A stretch of 10,318 nucleotides of DNA, taken from positions 1 to 10,318 of the forward strand of contig NZ_NPDZ01000025.1 of the NCBI RefSeq assembly GCF_002811875.1, read 5' to 3'. Of the stretch, positions 7,425 through 10,318 are shown in pieces. This DNA is from Leptospira perolatii (lineage in GTDB: Bacteria > Spirochaetota > Leptospiria > Leptospirales > Leptospiraceae). The first letter of the stretch is position 1. Every line of letters begins with the position of its first letter. The position numbers and the translations under genes were made by a program. The notes under the pieces were generated by a model. The model saw only the letters and a list, made by a program, of their open reading frames with translations, was not told the DNA's origin and made no database searches.

Positions 7425-8264
7425 TTATTCCTTTGCGAGTAGCTCGATCACTCTTCTGAATTCCGAAGAATTGCGTCCGTATTTTTTCTCTGCAAAAAGG
7501 ATGGCGTGCTTTCTTTTCTTGGTAAGATAATACTCCGCACTTTCTTCGTCCTTCAACTTCTTGGCCGAAAGGTAGAGTCTTTCAAAGCAGTGTACTAACA
7601 TTTGGTGCGGAAGACTTTCTGCCTCAAACTTTGGATCCAGTTCTATATATTTTTGTAAGAATTCTGAAGCTTGCATGTACTGCCTCAGCGAATATTGGTG
7701 CTTAATTAGTTCCCGATAGACTCCTGCTTGGAGTTCTACATAAGCCGAACTTTGCTTGATCTTCGGGTTTCCAATCTTTTCCATATCACGAATCGCTAAT
7801 GCTAGTAGTGTGATAGAATCTAATCGAGCCCTTGTCAATTCTCTAGAATAAATACGCTCGACGTTTTCTAATCTCGCATTCTTTTGCCAATCGTATCTTT
7901 CTGAATCAAGAGTTCTGGCTTCTTCCGACTTTCTCTTTTCTTCGATTTCCATGTTAATTTTTCGGAAGGTGTCGATTGCCTTTGTTAGTCCTTCTCTGGC
8001 TTTTTCGAGCAAGGATTTTGAACGATCTTCAGAATATTCGTTTAGCAAATCTAAATCTTCGAATTGCAGACTCTCCTTTTCCCAAGGCTCTTCTTCAGAA
8101 GAATCGGGGATCAAAACTTCTAATCTTTTGTGATTTTGCGAAGTATGAGGATCGGTTTCGGCCAATATTTGAACAGCCGAAGTGAATAAGAATAGTAGGA
8201 ACAATGCATGGGGTAGTGCGTAAAACGCTGGGCGGGATCGGAGACTCAATTTTGAAACTTCCAT
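7425..8264 (-). CDS. Secreted helical protein of unknown function (TPR-like C-terminal half)
   Basis: A 279-residue protein with an N-terminal export signal: basic residues (K5, R9, R11), a hydrophobic core L-F-L-L-F-L-F-T-S-A-V-Q-I-L-A (21-35), and a likely signal peptidase I cut after A35. There is no lipobox cysteine, so it should be periplasmic or exported and not a lipoprotein. Residues 50-80 are acidic; 83-120 form charged helices; 120-275 are helical pairs with TPR-like features such as Y-V-E-L-Q-A-G-V-Y-R-E-L (175-186) and M-Q-A-S-E-F-L-Q-K-Y-I-E-L-D-P-K (197-212). I do not recognise it with certainty. From memory only, the aromatic-rich helical second half recalls leptospiral periplasmic flagellar-sheath proteins such as FcpA, so a paralogue is one hypothesis. 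It is transcribed divergently from mgsA. The upstream Shine-Dalgarno is weak. Confidence 0.7.
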   Translation of the reverse strand: MEVSKLSLRSRPAFYALPHALFLLFLFTSAVQILAETDPHTSQNHKRLEVLIPDSSEEEPWEKESLQFEDLDLLNEYSEDRSKSLLEKAREGLTKAIDTFRKINMEIEEKRKSEEARTLDSERYDWQKNARLENVERIYSRELTRARLDSITLLALAIRDMEKIGNPKIKQSSAYVELQAGVYRELIKHQYSLRQYMQASEFLQKYIELDPKFEAESLPHQMLVHCFERLYLSAKKLKDEESAEYYLTKKRKHAILFAEKKYGRNSSEFRRVIELLAKE

Positions 8265-8303
8265 CTACTCATAAACATCGGCCTATGAGGCCAAAAAATT
8301 AGG

Positions 8304-8338
8304 AATCCTTTTTTGATATGTCCCTATATAAAAGGATT
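8304..8338. promoter_or_regulatory. 9-bp inverted repeat around a candidate mgsA promoter
   Basis: AATCCTTTT (8304-8312) is exactly mirrored by AAAAGGATT (8330-8338) with a 17-base spacer. The second arm abuts TATATAAAA (8325-8333), a good -10-like element for rightward transcription toward mgsA; TATAAA is at 8327-8332. No good -35 is seen at the expected distance, which would suit a promoter that depends on an activator or on a dyad-binding repressor. The repeat lies between divergent genes. Confidence 0.4.
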
Positions 8339-8352
8339 TCGTTAAGCCAACT

Positions 8353-8418
8353 GAGGACCTGCCCATGCGACACGATTCCGCTTTCTCCGGAAAAAGAGTT
8401 CTGCTAATGCGGGTCCTC
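8353..8418 (+). promoter_or_regulatory. Hairpin in the mgsA leader covering a Shine-Dalgarno
   Basis: GAGGACCTGC (8353-8362) can pair with GCGGGTCCTC (8409-8418): ten pairs including one G-U. The loop holds a smaller stem, TTCCG (8376-8380) with CGGAA (8388-8392). The 5' arm contains GAGGA, the ribosome binding site of the possible leader ORF. The 3' arm contains CCTC, which could instead pair with GAGG (8434-8437) just before mgsA. The structure lies between the candidate promoter and mgsA, so it would be in the transcript leader. No known riboswitch class was recognised. Confidence 0.4.
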
Positions 8419-8421
8419 TGA
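8365..8421 (+). CDS. Possible 18-residue leader peptide upstream of mgsA
   Basis: An ATG at 8365 opens a frame of 18 codons (M-R-H-D-S-A-F-S-G-K-R-V-L-L-M-R-V-L) ending at TGA 8419-8421. GAGGA at 8353-8357 is seven bases before the ATG, a better-placed Shine-Dalgarno than several real genes here have. The peptide is basic with no run of a single amino acid that would point to classical attenuation. The ORF lies wholly inside the leader hairpin and ends 26 bases before mgsA. Chance occurrence of such a short ORF cannot be excluded. Confidence 0.3.
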   Translation: MRHDSAFSGKRVLLMRVL

Positions 8422-8447
8422 AATGTTGAAGTTGAGGTAAAGGCACA

Positions 8448-8894
8448 ATGAGAGAGTCCGAAGTTCCTAATAAAAAGAGAATCGTACTAATTGCGCATGA
8501 TAATCGAAAAAGCGATTTAGTAGCTTGGGTCAGCAGCCACCTTGATTTATTGTCGAAGCATAGTCTGCTTGCAACGGGAACAACAGGAAAAATTATCCAC
8601 GAAAAAACGAAGGTACCGATCGAATGTTTCGTGTCTGGACCATTAGGGGGTGACCTGCAAATTGGTGCGCAAATTGTGGATGGGGAGATTGATATGGTGA
8701 TATTTTTCTGGGATCCATTGACGGCGCAGCCTCATGATCCCGACGTAAAAGCCCTGCTAAGAATTGCAGTACTTTATAATATACCAATTGCTTGTAATCG
8801 GGTATCTGCCGATTATTTTATACAATCACCTCTTATCAACAAAAGTTATCGCCGTAGCAAAGTAAACTACGCTACAGGCAGTACAGAATATTAG
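8448..8894 (+). CDS. mgsA: Methylglyoxal synthase
   Basis: Converts dihydroxyacetone phosphate to methylglyoxal and phosphate, a glycolytic bypass that relieves sugar-phosphate build-up when phosphate is short. The 148-residue length is typical. Conserved residues are all present, offset by two from the E. coli enzyme: A-H17-D18, the phosphate-binding A-T-G-T-T-G (42-47), G-P-L-G-G-D69 (catalytic Asp, E. coli D71), F-F-W-D89-P, and H96-D-P-D99-V-K-A-L-L-R. It is a cytoplasmic enzyme, normally a homohexamer inhibited by phosphate. The ATG is preceded by GAGG (8434-8437) and AAAGG (8439-8443). The downstream glycosyltransferase starts 24 bases after its stop, so the two are probably co-transcribed. 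The leader may be regulated by RNA structure. Confidence 0.95.
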   Translation: MRESEVPNKKRIVLIAHDNRKSDLVAWVSSHLDLLSKHSLLATGTTGKIIHEKTKVPIECFVSGPLGGDLQIGAQIVDGEIDMVIFFWDPLTAQPHDPDVKALLRIAVLYNIPIACNRVSADYFIQSPLINKSYRRSKVNYATGSTEY

Positions 8895-8918
8895 GAAATT
8901 AACTTTAGGAACCAAACA

Positions 8919-10100
8919 TTGGCGTACCAAAAGGAAAAAAAAGTTACCGATAAGGTGTCGATTATCATTCCGACGTATAATGAATCGGAAAACTTGCCGT
9001 TAACTGTCAACGCTGTTAGAAGGGTATTGCACGATTTCGATTACGAGATGATTATTGTCGACGACAATAGTCCAGATGGTACCTGGAGGGTAGCCGAGAA
9101 TTTAAAAGAAAATTTTCCGAATATTAAAGTGATTCGTCGTATCGGAGTCACTGGGTTATCATCAGCTGTGCTGACTGGAATGGCAATGGCAGAAGGAGAT
9201 TATATATTTGTAATGGACTCCGATTTGCAACATGACGAAGCCATTCTGCCTCAAATGATAGAATCTCTTGTAAAAGACGGCGCAGATATTTGCATCGGGA
9301 CTCGATACATTGTGGGAGGCTCGACTGGTAAATGGAGCAAAACGAGACTATTCTTAAGTCGAGTTGCCACAAATTTCGCGAAGCTTTTATTGCCCATTTC
9401 AGTTTCTGATCCGATGAGTGGTTACTTCGGAGTAACGAGAAAAATGTTTCAGAAAACGAGCGAGCAGGTGAATCCTACAGGATTTAAAATATTGCTCGAG
9501 TTTCTTGCGAGAAGTGGATCGAATACAGTGATTGCAGAGATCCCTTATACCTTTCGAAATAGATTGCACGGAGAAACAAAATTAAATAGTTCGGTAGTTC
9601 GAAATTACTTGATCGCTTTGTTTGATCTTAAGTTCGGAAAATGGGTCTCTCCGACTTTCTTGCTATATTCTATCGTAGGTGCGAGTGGAGTGTTGGTAAA
9701 TATTTTAGGATTTTTGTTCGGAGAATTATTAAAATTTCCTGATCTATTGACGAACGTTCCTTTCATAAATCCACTCCCAGTTTCTGTATTATTTGGGATA
9801 GAGCTTTCAATCCTGTCCAACTACCTATTGAATAACTACTTTACATTTTATGAAAGAAGGTTCCGAGGGAAAAAGGCTCTATTAGGTTTTTTAATCTTTA
9901 ATTTGGTTAGCTTTTTGGGCCTATTTGTGCAGGTTTCGGTTTTTCACGTATCCTACTATGCGATTTTGCCTAGTTTGCAAATTTCTCCGAATCTTTTCCT
10001 AAAATTGGGATGTGATATTCTTGGGATCTTGATCGCGATGTTTACCAATTACTTTTTGAACTCAAATCTGACTTGGAAAAGGAAATGGAGTTTAGGGTAG
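8919..10100 (+). CDS. GT2 polyprenyl-phosphate sugar transferase fused to a GtrA domain
   Basis: A 393-residue two-domain protein. Residues 12-240 are a GT-A fold family 2 glycosyltransferase of the dolichol-phosphate-mannose synthase type: S-I-I-I-P-T-Y-N-E-S-E-N-L (14-26), V-D-D-N-S-P-D-G-T (47-55), the metal-binding D100-S-D102 in V-M-D-S-D-L-Q-H-D, D-P-M-S-G-Y-F-G (164-171), and F-R-N-R-L-H-G-E-T-K-L (212-222). Residues 243-390 are a GtrA-like membrane domain with four helices, including G-A-S-G-V-L-V-N (254-261) and S-N-Y-L-L-N-N-Y-F-T-F (300-310). It probably loads a sugar onto undecaprenyl phosphate on the cytoplasmic face and may help flip it for envelope or LPS glycosylation; the sugar is unknown. 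The start is TTG 8919 with AGGA at 8907-8910; the next Met is residue 44, after the first motif. Confidence 0.92.
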   Translation: MAYQKEKKVTDKVSIIIPTYNESENLPLTVNAVRRVLHDFDYEMIIVDDNSPDGTWRVAENLKENFPNIKVIRRIGVTGLSSAVLTGMAMAEGDYIFVMDSDLQHDEAILPQMIESLVKDGADICIGTRYIVGGSTGKWSKTRLFLSRVATNFAKLLLPISVSDPMSGYFGVTRKMFQKTSEQVNPTGFKILLEFLARSGSNTVIAEIPYTFRNRLHGETKLNSSVVRNYLIALFDLKFGKWVSPTFLLYSIVGASGVLVNILGFLFGELLKFPDLLTNVPFINPLPVSVLFGIELSILSNYLLNNYFTFYERRFRGKKALLGFLIFNLVSFLGLFVQVSVFHVSYYAILPSLQISPNLFLKLGCDILGILIAMFTNYFLNSNLTWKRKWSLG

Positions 10101-10129
10101 AAGTAGTTTAGGTTTTCTTAATTAACCAA

Positions 10130-10160
10130 TGTAGGAGCTCCTACAAGTGTTTCTTTTTTT
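10130..10160 (+). terminator. 16-nt palindrome followed by a T-tract, likely operon terminator
   Basis: TGTAGGAGCTCCTACA (10130-10145) is a perfect palindrome that folds as a 6-bp stem with an AGCT loop. AGTG and then TTTC plus seven T (10151-10160) follow. It lies 30 bases after the stop of the glycosyltransferase gene, fitting a rho-independent terminator for the mgsA operon, although the four-base spacer is not ideal. I associate this palindrome type with many copies in leptospiral intergenic DNA. Confidence 0.5.
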
Positions 10161-10247
10161 AAAAGCTTGCGCGAACTATGAATTTTTGGTAATGGGCTTT
10201 TTGAAGGGGGTTTGCCCGCCACCATCCCCCCACCCAAGAAAGTGAAG
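10161..10247. other. Non-coding stretch with a G/C-rich segment
   Basis: No convincing gene is visible. A G-run (10206-10210) and a C-run (10226-10231) could pair, and GGGC (10194-10197) matches GCCC (10214-10217), so weak structure is possible on either strand. The composition is clearly different from the flanking genes and resembles intergenic debris next to a mobile element. Confidence 0.35.
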
Positions 10248-10296
10248 AACCGGGAACATAGGTAACACTTTAAACCGGAGACATGGGTTACACTTT
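10248..10296. repeat. Two 24-base direct repeats at a probable insertion-sequence end
   Basis: AACCGGGAACATAGGTAACA plus CTTT (10248-10271) and AACCGGAGACATGGGTTACA plus CTTT (10273-10296) agree at 20 of 24 positions and lie 25 bases apart. Tandem copies of a sequence of this form (reverse complement: G-T-G-T-A-A-C-C-C-A-T-G-T-C-T-C-C-G-G) are known to me from the termini of IS481-like elements, where they serve as transposase sites. That link is from memory and was not checked. Confidence 0.55.
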
Positions 10297-10318
10297 TGGT
10301 TGTTGAATTAACCTTTTT
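10248..10318. mobile_element. Probable edge of an insertion sequence running past the right end
   Basis: The terminal-like repeats begin about 150 bases after the glycosyltransferase stop and are followed by A/T-rich sequence to the edge. No transposase codons are in view, so the family (possibly IS481-like) and orientation are not determined. A solo end or a degraded element is also possible. Confidence 0.4.

Noticed and set aside
8353..8418. A known riboswitch class in the mgsA leader
   Set aside because: I compared the sequence mentally with TPP, THF, ZTP, fluoride and SAH consensus elements and none of their conserved cores is present.
8423..8440. A second mini-ORF (M-L-K-L-R) directly before mgsA
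   Set aside because: Five codons with no own ribosome binding site; chance is the simplest explanation.
9148..9372. Minus-strand open frame inside the glycosyltransferase gene
   Set aside because: It is opposite the conserved DxD region of a clear GT2 enzyme and has no recognisable content.
1..10318. Anti-phage defence locus, CRISPR array or prophage
   Set aside because: No nuclease, reverse transcriptase, toxin-antitoxin, integrase or spaced-repeat pattern was seen; the genes are mainly housekeeping and envelope related.

Overview
The window looks like chromosomal DNA of a spirochete of the genus Leptospira. This is inferred from moderate, roughly 40% GC composition, frequent TTG start codons, the leptospiral flavour of the proteins (HEAT-repeat protein, a long YjgP/YjgQ permease, a coiled-coil protein with a degenerate receiver, a secreted helical protein), and a short palindrome of a kind I associate with leptospiral intergenic DNA. 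No tRNA, rRNA or CRISPR array was seen.

Layout. (1) Bases 1-809: the 3' part of a HEAT-repeat protein gene, cut by the left edge. (2) Bases 847-2110, minus strand: a two-gene overlapping unit, a membrane-anchored J-domain-like protein without the HPD motif followed by a YkgJ-type cysteine-cluster protein. (3) Bases 2220-5341, plus strand: miaB (tRNA 2-methylthiolation), overlapping by four bases an LptF/LptG (YjgP/YjgQ) family permease for lipopolysaccharide export. (4) Bases 5428-7356, plus strand: a degenerate-receiver/coiled-coil protein, then a polytopic membrane protein whose reading frame is broken by an apparent one-base deletion at a run of six A. (5) Bases 7425-8264, minus strand: a secreted, mostly helical protein of unknown function. 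(6) Bases 8265-8447: a divergent regulatory region with a 9-bp inverted repeat around a candidate promoter, a possible 18-codon leader ORF and a hairpin that would cover that ORF's ribosome binding site. (7) Bases 8448-10100, plus strand: methylglyoxal synthase (mgsA) and a GT2-GtrA glycosyltransferase, probably one operon. (8) Bases 10101-10318: a palindrome plus T-tract, a G/C-rich stretch, and two 24-base direct repeats that look like the end of an insertion sequence continuing past the right edge.

Most genes are housekeeping or envelope related: tRNA modification, LPS export, lipid-linked sugar transfer, and control of glycolytic overflow. I found no clear defence or secretion system. The most unusual points are the structured leader of mgsA, the interrupted membrane gene, the J-like protein lacking HPD, and the receiver-like protein lacking its phosphoacceptor Asp.
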